Shown here in pieces: positions 1-11,990 of a stretch of 64,000 bases of DNA. Where the stretch lies: contig CAXKWD010000011.1 in the NCBI GenBank assembly GCA_964059195.1, positions 15,784,978 through 15,848,977 of the forward strand, read 5' to 3'. The stretch is from Ectobius pallidus (lineage: Eukaryota; Arthropoda; Insecta; Blattodea; Ectobiidae). The position numbers and the translations under genes were made by a program. Within the stretch, counting starts at the first letter, position 1, and each line of letters begins with the position of its first letter. The notes under the pieces were generated by a model. The model did no database searches. It worked only from the letters and a program-made list of their open reading frames with translations, and was not told the origin of the DNA.

Positions 1-111
1 CATTTTATGGAATAAACACCTGGTAGATCCAACCTATCTTTCTGTTTCCCCAACCGCTTGTATTGTGAAAACATTTTTTCAATTGTCTTTTTTGTCCTAT
101 AAGCCCAACAT

Positions 112-498
112 ATGATTGAAACAAAGCATAAAATCGGAGATGTAAAACTGATACAGGTGGAGAGGGATGAAACTGTGAGGAAGGTGGTCGAAGCCTGGAA
201 CATCATTGGTAATAAGGAATTATGTATGAATAGATATGAAGGGGATATTGGAGAGGATTGGTTGGCTTTAATCAGATCTGTAAGAGATAAATGGAAGTTT
301 AAATTTCCACCGCCCCCTGCATGTGATGTTGAACAGTGTGAATATGGTGTGCCCAAGGAGTGGATTAGCAAACATAGTAGGAACACGAGCTTCATGGGTA
401 ACAACGCACCCGAGTGGAGGGGTTGTGAGGCGACATCTTCTCCAAGTCTTGTCCAGTCACCCGATGAAGACCCAAAGGAGAGGGTCGAAACGTCGTGA
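112..498 (+). CDS. Unassigned ORF overlapping a hammerhead-like motif; possible Penelope-like remnant
   Basis: An open frame of 128 codons. I do not recognise a domain in it. Its last codons (SPDEDPKERVETS) are encoded by the hammerhead-like motif at 455-505. Penelope-like elements place such ribozymes in their terminal repeats, so this may be the 3' end of one. The reading frame could also be fortuitous. Confidence 0.25.
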   Translation: MIETKHKIGDVKLIQVERDETVRKVVEAWNIIGNKELCMNRYEGDIGEDWLALIRSVRDKWKFKFPPPPACDVEQCEYGVPKEWISKHSRNTSFMGNNAPEWRGCEATSSPSLVQSPDEDPKERVETS

Positions 499-505
499 TA
501 TTAAT
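455..505 (+). ncRNA. Candidate minimal type I hammerhead ribozyme (Penelope-type)
   Basis: Core CCGATGA (461-467; consensus CUGANGA with U4 changed to C), then stem II GACCC (69-73 of this block, 469-473) with GGGTC (482-486), then GAAA (487-490). Next come the minimal stem III ACGT and the cleavage triplet GTC. Stem I forms from TCAC just before the core and GTGA just after the cleavage site. Penelope-like elements are known to carry minimal type I hammerheads with very short stem III. The U4 change may reduce activity. Confidence 0.5.
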
Positions 506-1873
506 AAACTGCATCCACTGGTAATTATTCTTTTCTTTATTGTTTTAACTTTTTATTCTGTGACGTACAGTGGAAAACTGGACCATCATGCATAGTATAT
601 AACATGTTAAATATCAAATTAAACCTAAAACATTGAAGTTTCAAAATCTAGCAATTAAAAGATTGTAATATGTGGTATATTATTGTGAAGAATATTTGAA
701 GTATGAGGTTTAAAGATTTTATGAATAGAAGAAAATTGAGATTTGCCATTCCCCCTTCTGCAATCACAAATGTTTGATCAGCTAATTTTTCTCGACTCCT
801 GTGGTGTTGGTCAAGTGTACTGAAGTATGTAACACCATTCCCATATGCAAAATCCTGGTAACATCACCTATTTTTACTACTTAATATGTTGCACAACACA
901 TCTGACCTGACCACAACAAAAAAAATGCAAATATTTTATACCACTGGAAATAATAATAGCAGTGCAGTGAATTTTATATTCCTCTATCTTCAACACAAAT
1001 GTAATTTAAAACAAAAAATACAAATTCCTGCTACTGATATTAATCTAATTTTTCAAGTATTCATTACTGACCCGACCATAACAAGGAATTAAAATTAATT
1101 TCAGTATAAAGTGTTTGATAATAAAATTGACTTTCCCTCAATCCTGGTCCACTTTTATTTCTACCGGTTGTTAGGAAATATTGTAAAATATAAATCTGAA
1201 TTAATTTTATTAAGTTCCTTTGAATTAGATGAGTTCCAGTGCAAAAGTCGCTGAAATCAGAGAAAATGGAAATTAATCCTGAGAGATATGAAACATTTTT
1301 CAGAAAAAGGGAATAGAAAATGGGGTAGAAACTAAAAAGCAAAAGATGAAAATGGACATTGTCTCAGAATCTCATCAGCTTCAAGAATCAGAAGAGAAAA
1401 AAATTTAAATCAATAGAAAAGAAATGACCATACTGCAAGAAACTGAAAAAGTAAACATCAGCTTACAGTTTTTAATCTTCCCTGGAATCTTAAGTTCGCT
1501 ATAGTTTATTTAGTTACACAGTACAGTGACCAAATGTGCACGGTCAAATTCTCATTCTTTTTGGTAAAGGCTGTTAAAACTGTCGGAAATGCTATGCCTA
1601 AAAGTTTTATTGAAAGGAAAGCCCATGAAAAATCAATTTTAGATATTTTTTTCTCTCAGAAGGAAAGAAAACATGCTTCCAAAAGAAAGAGAAAATGTTC
1701 TGTTGAAACAGCCTAGCTTGACAAAGTGTTAGAATTTTATGAGGGGGTTGACATCCATCACCATAAGTCCGCTAAAAGAGACCATACAGTCTGTGCAATC
1801 AAGAAACTGGCCACAGAATTCACCACCAGAGAGAATTTTTTCTTCTTGTAAACTTTAAATATCTGTAGGCCTA
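506..1873. other. Intergenic DNA, nothing recognised
   Basis: AT-rich sequence. I see no convincing coding exon, tRNA or terminal repeat. Short open frames around 1,064-1,716 have no recognisable motif. Confidence 0.5.
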
Positions 1874-2736
1874 CAAGATGTAGATGTAGATGTAGATATC
1901 TCGTCCTGTAGATCCTGTGTTGAGCGGGGCTCAAGGATATAGAACACGTCAGATCAAAAAATACATGCATGTTATAACAATAATATAGGCCTACAGAAAC
2001 TGTAAGCTGCCAAATTTATCCAAGCTGGAAATATTCCTCCAAATTGTAGAAGGTGTGAGATATTAAAAATTCCTTGACAGCTGTTTTGAAAGGTTTGCTC
2101 TTTCTTTGAATACATAATAATTTAATGTTGTTTGGAAGCTTGTTATATATCTGTACTGGGTCATTCCATGTCAAATCAACCAACAGTCTAAACCTTGACC
2201 TCTCAGATTTGTGTGATTTTTTTTTCAGGTATTGTACTCCCCAAAACTAGTTTAAATTTAAAATTTAAAATTTTTCTGACTTTTGGTTTGTGAGTTACAA
2301 GGGTTGAAAAATCCAAAAAACTATGGTTTTCTATCGCTTTAAGATTATTATAAAATGCTATAGCTCAAAAACGATACCACCTAGAGAGCTCAAACTTGCA
2401 CCATTGTTTTCCTCTGAAAATTCCCTTTAATTTGATGTATCATGTTTCTTATATTTTTAAATGTTAAAAAAGTTTCCAAAAAACTTTTCTTGAAATTTCC
2501 AAAATACGTACCCTCAGATTTTTTTTGGAAAAATTATATGTGTTGTCCACTCTAATTGACTACATACATGCAAAATTTCAAGATGGGATCTCAACGGGTT
2601 CTTGTTTAAAAAAATATTTGACTACGAGATTACATGCTAGTGAGGTGTACAGCGGACTATTTCTAATCTGACTCTGTAAAAGACTTCTACAATTCTGACA
2701 ACATTAGTAGAATGATGACAGGGAAAAAAAAATTGT

Positions 2737-4542
2737 GTGACCATAAGAAATAAAGATGGAAGGATCCAGATACAAAAGAGACTAGTGTTGGCAAACTTGC
2801 AAGAAATGTACCAATTATTTAAGGAAAAATTCCCAGCAAAGAAAATTGTTTTTTCAAAGTTTTGCGACCTGAGGCCGAAGAACTGTATCCTGGCTGGAAA
2901 AAATGGCACACATACTGTCTGTGTGTGTACCTTACACCAAAACATTAAGCTAATGATGTACAGTGCAAAAATGCAAAATTTTGTATTGGATGGAGATGAC
3001 ATTGCTTTGAAATCTTATCACTCCTATCTGGTCAAGATGATGTGCAATGCACCATCTCAACATTGTTTTATGGATGTTTGTAAAGAATGCCCTGGTGTTC
3101 CTAGACTTCAAGAATTATTGAGTACAAAGTTCACTGAAAAAATGATTGACGAAGTTTCCTACAAAAAGTGGGTAACTGTAGATAGGTATGTGATGGAAAC
3201 TGAAGTAAAATGTACCGATGACTTTATTGATGAGTTTTTGGACACACTAACAAAGCTCAAAACTCATTCATTTATAGCTAGTCAGCAGAAATAATATTAA
3301 AGTGAAATCAAGGAAAATTTAACTGAAGGCCATGTAGTAGTCAACTGTGATTTTGCAGAAAACTACAGTGGTATTAATCAGAGGTGGCAGTCAGATGCGC
3401 GTGAGAGAGGTGACGCATGTAGGAGGAATCATGGGGAGGGGTAAGAATCTAGCGGGAGAGGAGAAGCGATTGTAACAAGGTCTCTTGTTTCTTCACTGCA
3501 TTATACGATCTTACCGCTCTGAAAGCAACGACATAACTAACCCATACACCCCTCCATGCTGTACGAATGTTTATTGGACTCGTCTGCATCTACTGAGCAT
3601 CCATGCTTGGACTGCCACGTCTGATTAATACTACTGCTCTTTCGTTGTACAAGCCAAAATACAATCATTCCACTGGACTACCAGCCAAGCTACACTGCAT
3701 CCTTTCATCATATATTACAAATGGGAGGGGAAACTATACCGCCTGCAGTATTTTTTTTTATATCAGATTGCCTGGAACTTAATACAGTCGCTTTCTATGT
3801 ATTCCAGAAAAAACTGCTAGAAATCTTAAAGCAAACCTTGCCTTTTGCACTTAAAAATATTACTTACTTTTCTGATGGGAGCGCTGCCCAGTATAAGAAT
3901 GAGAAAAACTTCCTTCATTTATGCTTGCATAAAACAGATTTTGAAGTTGAGGCAGAGTGGGAGTTCTTTGCAACATCCCATGGCAAGAGTGCATGTGATG
4001 GTCTTGGCGGGACTGTTAAGTGGCTAGCTTTTAGCCACCTTACAAAGGCCATATGACCAACAAATTTGAACACCCAAAGAACTTTATGAATTTGCCTTGG
4101 AAAATATAAAAAACATTGACTTTAAATATTGCACAACAGAAGACTACGAAGAGACTAAAGAATGATTACTTTCTCAGCTCAGTCAAATCAAAAGCTATTG
4201 TGGGAACACAAAAGTTTCACTCATATAAACCTCACACAGAGAGTCAAATTACTGTCAAGCCTTAGCATTGATGAATCTCTTGAATGTGTGACAACAGAGA
4301 ACCAAATAACACCATCAGATTTGGAAAACATTGCTGCTGGTTTTGTGACAGTAGCATGTGATGACTCTTGGTGGCTGGGATGCATTGAAGAAAAATACAA
4401 TGGTATGTACCGAATAAATTTTGTACACCCAAAAGGTCCAACCAAGGGATTTATTAGATGTCCCAGGAAACACTCATTAGCAAACAGTGAATCCAACTAC
4501 AGCAACGGGAAGAACATACTGAAGAACGTGCTGAAGAAATGA
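2737..4542 (+). pseudogene. Broken transposase-like gene of the 3.48 kb TIR element
   Basis: Three open blocks plus a linking frame. Block 1 (2,737-3,294) has FCDLRPKNCILAGKNGTHTV and CKECPGVPRLQELL. It continues into VVVNCDFAENYS at about 3,330-3,370, where a MITE interrupts it; the frame resumes after 3,635 as FVVQAKIQSFHWTTSQATLH. Block 2 (3,721-4,056) has ITYFSDGSAAQYKNEKNF and EWEFFATSHGKSACDG. Block 3 (4,162-4,542) has a C-terminal region with DDSWWLGCIEEKY. The Asp of CDFAENY, the Asp of FSDGSAAQYKN and the Glu of AEWEFF or a nearby acidic residue could form a DDE triad. Frameshifts and the insertion make it inactive. Proteins with these motifs recur in insect genomes, usually as uncharacterised proteins. 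Confidence 0.75.
3371..3631. mobile_element. MITE nested in the transposase gene
   Basis: A 22-bp terminal inverted repeat: GTATTAATCAGAGGTGGCAG at 3,371 and its near-complement at 3,610-3,631. It breaks the protein motif AENYS...FVVQ of the host transposon and has no coding capacity. The target duplication is unclear. Confidence 0.75.
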
Positions 4543-5761
4543 AGCTATCTTCTCTTGCTTTGGAAAAATATCTTAAATTGTGTTACCCTCAGTGAAAACT
4601 TTTGAAGTGTATAACTACTATTAACTATGTACGGTAAATACCTAATATTCTAAGAATACAGTTCTATCCAAGCAGATATCAACAAGTTAAACTTTTTCAC
4701 AAGGTGAAACAACTTTTACCCATTTCTTTTATTTGGGACTCTTTGTAAATGATTAGGCTACAAATAATACTGGAAAACCAAGCAAAAGATAACCTCTACC
4801 ATTTATAACTATATGAGTTGATATTACTAAGAGTTTTGGGTGATTCAAGATGAGTGACTTTGTTCAAAATTTCACTATTAGCATGTTGTATACAAATAAA
4901 AATTTATTCTTCCTTCTTATGTATAGTTACAGGTAGGCCTATCATGAAAATTAAATTAAAAACAACACTACACATCATTTAATTAACAAACAATAAGAGG
5001 GAAATGTTACATATGAACGCTATCTAAATAATTTAGGTTTGGTAGATTTAGCTTATGTACCTTAGTATTCATAGCCTAGAAATAGTCCGCTATACACCTC
5101 ACTAGCATGTATTCTGATAGTAAAATATTTTTAAAAATACACCTCACTAGCATGTATTCTGATAGTAAAATATTTTTAAAAATAAGAACCCGTTGAGATC
5201 CCATCTTGAAATTTTGCAAGCATGTAGTCAATTAGAGTGGACAACACATATAATTTTTACAAAAAAATCCGAGGGTACGTATTTTGGAAATTTCAAAAAA
5301 AGTTTATTGGAAACTTTTTTAACATTTAAAAATTTAAGAAACATAGCTGTGTGATACATCAAATTAAAGGGAATTTTCAGAGGAAAAAAATGGTGCAAGT
5401 TTGAGCTCTCTAGGTGGTATAGTTTTTTAGCTATAGCATTTTATGATAATCTTAAAGCGATAGAAAACCATAGTTTTTTGGATTTTTCAACCCTTGTAAC
5501 TCACAAACCAAAAGTCAGAAAAATTTGAAATTTAAACTAGATTTGGGGGGTACAATACCTGAAAAAAAAAATCATACAAATCTGAGAGGTCAAGGTTCAA
5601 ATCTCATAGTAGAAATGGTTGATTTGACATGGAATGACCCTACTGCAGAATAATAAGCACCCTTCTGAAATAGTTTTAACGAGTTATTTGGTCTGTGTAG
5701 ATCATTCATGTTTCTGGTAGTACATCCGTGTACACTAAAATTAGTTTGAAATTTATCAATA

Positions 5762-6763
5762 TTATTCACTACATAAAAACATAACAGAGTATATATACTC
5801 CCCTGTAAGTGTGAGGACTTTTAATTTTTCAAATAGCGGTTTACAAGAATCCCTTGTTTTCTTTCCACATATTATTCTTATTGCCCGCTTTTGTAATCTA
5901 AATATTTTCTCCCTATGGGAAGAGTTGCCCCAGAATATGATCCCGTACCTCATTACCGAGTGAAAATATGCAAAATATACCATAAGTAATGCATCCTGTT
6001 TTAATATATTATTCAAAATTCTTAAAGCAAAGCACGCTGAACTCAGTTTTGGACCTATCATTTCTATGTGTGTCTTCCAGTCAAGATTTTGGTCAATTTG
6101 CAGTCCTAAAAATTTTACATTGCTAATTTCTTGTATGATTTGTGTTCCATAATTAATTTCAAGATTTGAGATACATCTGTTTTTTGTTCTAAATTGTATA
6201 AAATGGGTCTTATCAATATTAAGTGTCATTTTATTAGCTAGAAACCATGTGTTTAACTCGTGAAAAGCCTTTGTAGCTATTCTTGATAAATGTTCTTGTG
6301 ACGTTCCTGTTACAAGTACACTAGTATCATCTGCGAAGAGCAATACCTTTGATTCGTCACTTAAGTTATAGGGCAAGTCATTAATGAAAATTAAAAAGAG
6401 CAAAGGTCCTAGTATTGATCCCTGAGGTACCCCATTCTTAACAACCCCTAAGTTAGATTCATTTCCATTTATTATTACCTTTTGAGTTCTATCAGAAAGA
6501 TATGATTTGAACCACTTAAGTGTTAAATTATCGAACCCATAATGATCCAATTTTTGAAGTAATATTTCATGATTTATACAGTCAAACGCTTTAGCTAAGT
6601 CGCAGAAAATTCCCAGAGCATATTTCTTTTTATCTAATGCTTCCAGTATTTCTGTAGTAAGTTGAAATGTAGCATTCTCAGTGGACATGCCACTTCTAAA
6701 TCCAAACTGAGATGAAGTAAGAATGTCATTCAAATTAAGATAGTGCATTATGCTGTTGTACAT
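5762..6763 (-). pseudogene. LINE reverse transcriptase (palm, fingers and thumb region)
   Basis: A 333-codon open stretch of the retrotransposon ORF2. RT motifs in order: SSQFGFRSGMST; IFCDLAKAFDCINHEI with the first catalytic Asp; NGVPQGSILGPLLF; LLFADDTSVLV with the two catalytic Asp; and FLGLQIDQNLDW (thumb). It lacks the N-terminal endonuclease and is frameshifted near its end, so it is a dead 5'-truncated copy, although this part has stayed open. Confidence 0.9.
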
Positions 6764-7055
6764 GACTTTTTCAAAAACTTTTGAAAATGAGGTTAAAAGC
6801 GATATAGGTCTATAATTTGATGGTAGATTTTTGTCACCTTTTTTAAAGAGGGGCTTAACAATAGCATGCTTCAGTCTTTCTGGAAATATTCCATTTTCTA
6901 ATGAACAATTGCATATGTGACTAAGAGGTTTACTGAGTTCCGATGAGCAACTTTTTAATAACCAACCACTTATCTCATCCCATCCAGACGAGCTTTTACT
7001 TTTGAGAAGAAAATTTAGATTAATTTTTTTTATTAATTTGTTATTTAAGATAAAT

Positions 7056-8054
7056 CATATTCTGCCAAATTCCATAATGCTTACAGTACATGTGCAAATT
7101 CATGCAAATATGCCATATTAAGGGGTAGCATACTTAAAAAAACGGCCAAGAGAAGTGAAGGTTGCAAGTTTGTTTGGTGGGGACTGAATCTACCCCGAAG
7201 TTATTCAGGGGGTTAGAATACTGTGCACTAGTTGCAGTCATTGAATCAGTGTTATAAAGGAGAATGGGAAGCTGGGGATTTGGTTAAATCCATGCGACGA
7301 GTCACATAACAACATGATCAGAGTCCTTAATCCCCCTGGTCATCTTGTCAATAACTAGGGCCATTTTATGTCCATGTGAGTTTTTTGAAGTTAATATTGA
7401 TGTTGTTTTCTAAATTTATACACTATACTGCTATTCGACATAATTCTGTTGTCCATTTTCATTCTCTCTCTTAATTTATGTATGTTGATAGCCACATTTT
7501 GATGTGGTTCAAAAACTTAACAAAATCAATCAATCAATCAATCATGTGAAATTACTATTGTACATTGATACAGAAGTTTGGCAAAGTGCTACCTCAATCA
7601 ATTAGGCTAGTTACAATGAGACTATCGTGTAATTTTTTTTAAATTGAATCTAGCCTATGATTAGTCATAATTTTGTGTATTGTGTTGAAAAAATTATTTC
7701 TTTTTCTTGTTTCCTGTTGATAATTATGTTCAATATAATAATAATACTGTAATAATGGGATCAGTGATGGTTGTCATCTTTATTTTCAGACTATGTCCCA
7801 ACCATAACACTTTGTTGTCCCGACTTTAACAGTAATAAAAAATAGCCTAACTGAGAATAGTGAAATGTACAATGGTGTTAAAACCTATTGGGAAACAGTC
7901 TTTGTACATATTACTACTAGAAAAAACAGGAAAAACTATGTCCCTTAAATAATTATCCTTAAACTCACAGAACTTTGAACATCAAGCTCAAGAGGGGCCA
8001 AATGCAAGATTTTCTGTGTCTTAACCATTAAAGCCTTTTTAATATTAATTTTCG
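7056..8054. other. Non-coding; possible end of another retroelement with CAAT tail
   Basis: No gene seen. At 7,524-7,546 there is an aatc/caat microsatellite after a stretch that could be a retroelement 3' end (7,370-7,525). The rest is unassigned. Confidence 0.35.
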
Positions 8055-8500
8055 CTAAACTTGAGAATAAGGTGACCGCCACCTCAGCCGGGCCATACAG
8101 AGTGGGATCAAGTCTACAATGTCACCAATAATACAAACATGACTACATGCCGATTGATTTCGGCAGAAAAATGACAGTTGTAACAATTTTTTATAAAAGG
8201 TGTTGAAGGGTAAAATAGCTTCTGAATTAAGGTAAATAATGACAGGTAAATTCTTTGTCAGTGACAGGTTATGTTAGGTTAGGAACAGTTATATTAGTTT
8301 AAGAGCAATATACTGAATAGCATGGGGTTTGTTATGTCTCACACTGAATCTCTTCTGTGATGGGAAATTTTACCCTTGCACCAATCGTTCCTCTTTTGTT
8401 TTCCGCGGCTCGGAGGGGCACGGTTGCTAATGGCTGAGCATACCTCACTGTTTGCTGGCTACTCTATTCTGAAGTTGTTCCTTAATTTTAAATGTACTGA
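8055..8500 (+). repeat. Interspersed repeat family, copy 1
   Basis: It aligns with 15,607-16,600. Shared blocks include 'tacaatgtcaccaata', 'gacaggttatgttag', 'aggaacagtta', 'atactgaatag' and the end 'cattgtttactggctg' (diverged). No coding capacity. This copy lacks the MITE found in copy 2 and so gives its empty site at about 8,283. Confidence 0.7.
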
Positions 8501-10006
8501 AAAATTATGAAATTGATTTTAATACTAGTCTACTGATGAACTAATTCTTGGAATATTTAGATATTCACTAGGAAAGTGGTTTGGATTTGGTGACTGTATT
8601 AATGTCTGAAATGTCCTGAATGTAACTATGGATTGGCCGAGAAATAACAAGCAAAGGTATTTGCATTAGGATGATTGTATGAGCCTTTTCTCTTTACTGA
8701 ATATAAAAACTAAATTAGGCGAAAACAAAAATTACAGCTGGCTCTACCTTGATAAAAAAATAAATAAATAAAAGAGAGAGAGAGACCACTTACTATACAA
8801 GTACATATATGCCCTATGACCATTCCCTAGATTACCCTATCAATAATCATGTTGTAAAATTGACACATTGAGATATTCACACTTACGGTCCACATTTTTT
8901 GTTTGAAAATAACATAGTGAAAAAAATCATACTACTAAACGCAATACAGCTTTAAAATATAACCTAAAAATTAAGACATTCGGAAGACCGAAATGTCTGC
9001 TTGCTGTTATGAACTTTTCGGCTTCATTAATATTAATAATCTTTATAATCCGTTGCTTAAACAAAAATATTGGTCTATTTTTACTGTTTCGTTATCAATA
9101 AAAGTTAGAGAGTTCCACATTAAGTAGGTCTCGTGTAACACTTTTCAATTTGCCATACTTACTATTCACTTGGAAATGATTCAACTTGCAATATAATGCT
9201 TCAGTATACAGACTAGGCAAGGCTCATTATTATCTTTTGGCTTCTTTTTACACAAATATTGATCAAAACTACTCATAACGAACTGCTTTAAACCCTTTCT
9301 TCAGGACACTACTACTAAATAATTACCATATTATGCACAATGCTGCCAACATACAAATCTCTTGTCAAGCTGTTGAAAGAAACCTACACAATCCTATGAA
9401 CATAATCACAGGACATGCGAGACATTGCTATAATTTACATATACCATTTTAGTCCCTGGGATGTACTAACCTAGTATGAGCTATTACCCGTCAAGTTCAT
9501 TAATATTAAAAAGACGGTGGGCGTGTCAGCATAAAATTCCCCTAACAAATTATTGCAACTGCCATTGGAGGTTCCCTTATCATTACGCCACTGCTTGCAT
9601 TTAATGTTTTTCACACTATACACTTCACTTCACGCTATTACTAGCAGAAAATAAACGTAACTTCTAGCATGCTAACGTTCTCAAGGCCCCGGTTTTCTTT
9701 TTCAAGTACAAAAACCCGCAGCGTGCATTTGTTTAGAATGGAAGTAAAGCCACTGGTCCCTCTTCGTAATTGTACGCGTTAAGAATCCCACAATCTCCTA
9801 ATCAAAGAGGGCACATAACAAAATTACCAGTCAATTAATGCCCCCTTCTTTGTATATTCACTAGGAAATTATGGCATATGTTTAGGGCTAACTTATAAAT
9901 GTACCCTATGTATGATGATGGACTTGCATCATTTCCTGCTTAAATTATATGGCACCTTTTTAACCAATAGCAGCTAATGCCATACAAACAAATTCTTCTC
10001 TGGCAT
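8501..10006. other. Non-coding, nothing recognised
   Basis: AT-rich sequence with a short GA-repeat at about 8,772-8,785. No coding or transposon end was identified. Confidence 0.4.
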
Positions 10007-11990
10007 CCCACGCAGCACGATATGTATAATATACGTATATTTTAGAGCTACATATATATCTTACGATTGGTCAAAGTCAAAACGTAAATTATACGTATAT
10101 TTTATGTCCAATATATACATGTATAAAAACTGTTGTAATTTAATCCTGCTTTATATTTATAATATATCAAAATTAAAGTTACTGTTACATAAGTAAGATT
10201 AAATATAAAACAAAATCGATTTGATTGTTCATTTGTAACATCAAATTTACATACCAACTATACGTACATTTTACGTCTAGAATTGGACATTGTAAACACC
10301 GGTTTATTGTGTTTTACTCTAGTAAATCGATTTGGTTAAATTAAGGGAACGCAATAAAATTTACTCACGCTAATCAGAAATTAATTTAAAAAATGGTTTA
10401 AAATGATTACATCCGTACATTCAGTAGGACTATTTTTTATGACTGGCGGCCATCTTGTCTGTGACGTCAGCAATGTAGATCTGCTGATTCAAGGTTGTAT
10501 TTTGTTGGCTGTTGGTGGTTGTGCATGTTTCTCGTGCGCGATTCCTTACCTATTATTAACAAGAAATTGTGTGTGGAGAGAATTGCACTGTTCTGTTGCA
10601 ACTACTCCCTATGTATATAACATAGAAACGAAGAATAAATGTGCATGTGTGTGTATTTAAAGCTGACGAAATATTATGCAACGTGCAGTGATCTGTAGGG
10701 TAATACCCTAGAATACATTTCCTAATTTAGGCCTACCTGGTCCTTCATGTAGAAGATTAAATGAGGCAGAAGAAAAACATTTACACATAAAACAGTACTG
10801 GTAAGTCCCTGTGCAAGATTTGTTTCACATATATAAATTGGCCTATCATAACCTCAACGACTTGCAAACTGATTTATAATACAAATGCTGTGGTAATTAG
10901 CTCTGATCATAATAATTTACGATAACGCTGCTAAAGTATTTCTTAATTGTTTCAGGAATGCTGTAGTGTTGCTGGCTGTAAAAGTAACTACAAGTCACAA
11001 CATGAAAGTGTTAGTACATTTTCTTTACCAAAAGACCAAGAACTTAAGAAGACATGGCATAGAAAGATTCCTACAGACTCTACAGGGGTAAGCAAGCCTG
11101 TTATTTGTGTGAAGTATTTTCCTGAAGAGAGTGTGATAAGAACAGAGACATTTGTAGTTAACGGTGAAATAAAAACATTTCCTAGAACTTGCCCTAAACT
11201 GAAACTTGGTGCAGTACCATCAATATTTCCTAATCTGCCTGAGTACTTGTCAAGACCAAGTCCATCATGCAGAAGATTAATTGATGCAGAAGAAGAAAAT
11301 TTAAACCAAGCAGTTGCAGCAAGCTTAAAAGAACTTAAAAGTTATGCTGAATGACAAGCTCTGCATTGTTTGGAAGATGTGATGCAGTACTTCCTAAGTG
11401 TAACAGAAGGACTTAAAGGGCAGTGGATTAGCATAATGGCAGTAGAAAGGCTAGTGCTGTGCTTAATGGATGTTAATGATGATGTTCCGAAGATTCTTGG
11501 TTCAGTGTGTATTATGAGCGATCTCAGTGTTTTGCTTACAATAAATAATTGCAAAATACCTCAGCAAGAAGTCCCAAAAAACTGCAAGATAGTAAGCACA
11601 AAAAGTGTTCTTGATGACATTTTTAGTTATTGATATCTCTCATGTATTGATAGTATATGTAAAATGTATGTGAGCAGTGTACATTTATGAACCAAAGGCC
11701 CTATATAGGCTACATAAATTATATATAAAATATACGTTTGATAGATCATCTTGACATATTTTTTACGTATAGATATTGTACATCAATAGTATGTATACGA
11801 TTCTTCGTATAATTGATATATATTATATGTCTGTATTGACATGAATAGACGTACGATATACATCAAAAAGTGGGACATTTGAGCGTATATTATACGTAGA
11901 TTTTATTTAACCAATATGTATGATATACATGAACTAGATCTAGGGATAACGCAATTTTTACATATATTTTACGTATGTGTGCTGAGTGGG
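10007..11990 (+). mobile_element. THAP-domain DNA transposon with repeated TATACGTATATTTTA motifs near both ends
   Basis: Inverted termini: CCCACGCAGCACGATATG at 10,007, and CATACGTAAAATATATG-like sequence running into GCTGAGTGGG at 11,990. Motifs of the type ATACGTATATTTTA recur inside each end: at about 10,030, 10,090 and 10,260 on the left, and about 11,727, 11,890 and 11,965 on the right. Subterminal repeats like these are typical binding sites of a transposase. The target duplication is unclear. The coding remnant is the THAP gene at 10,947-11,633. Confidence 0.6.
10947..11633 (+). pseudogene. THAP-type zinc finger protein of a DNA transposon, with one in-frame stop
   Basis: THAP domains are C2CH zinc fingers that bind transposon or promoter DNA. 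Visible here: ECCSVAGCKSN (first Cys pair), STFSLPKD, WHRKI (core Trp), ICVKYFPEE where the third Cys is kept but the usual His is replaced, TFPRTCPKLKLGAVPSIFP (the AVPxIF box), then a region with SPSCRRLIDAEEENLN. The frame stops at TGA (11,352-11,354) and continues in the same frame for about 90 codons to 11,633. A probable 3' splice site (ttgtttcag) lies directly before ECCSVAGC, so a first exon may lie upstream. The lost His and the stop suggest decay, but the frame is otherwise open. No DDE domain is visible, so this is either a non-autonomous element or a truncated transposase. Confidence 0.7.

Larger units (their letters stand above)
2158..5640 (+). mobile_element. DDE-type DNA transposon with TIRs of about 500 bp and 4-bp TACT target duplication
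   Basis: Both ends start with GGGTCATTCCATGTC in inverted orientation. The inverted arms are about 2,158-2,665 and 5,076-5,640. TACT flanks both ends (2,154-2,157 and 5,641-5,644). The insertion site is inside a LINE reading frame, and removing the element plus one TACT restores the frame as YYSAVQIYNKLP, which fixes both boundaries. The internal DDE-like protein remains are listed separately. The right arm carries a local tandem duplication of 44 bp (5,096-5,183). I cannot assign the superfamily; a 4-bp duplication is uncommon among eukaryotic cut-and-paste elements. Confidence 0.9.
1874..7055 (-). mobile_element. CR1/Jockey-like non-LTR retrotransposon (LINE), 5'-truncated and interrupted
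   Basis: On the minus strand the reverse transcriptase frame runs from about 7,055 (GWDEISGWLLK, FKKGDKNLPSNYRPISLL) to 5,762. It contains QFGFRSGMSTENA, DLAKAFDCINHEILL, NGVPQGSILGPLLFLIFIND and the catalytic FADD box. A one-base frameshift near 5,760 is followed by 39 more codons to 5,641. The frame then resumes at 2,157 beyond a DNA transposon (VQIYNKLPNNIKLL) and ends at a stop near 2,035. The 3' end carries a short hexamer tail (catcta on the minus strand, 1,874-1,900), which is typical of CR1-type rather than poly(A) LINEs. The endonuclease is missing. Confidence 0.85.
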
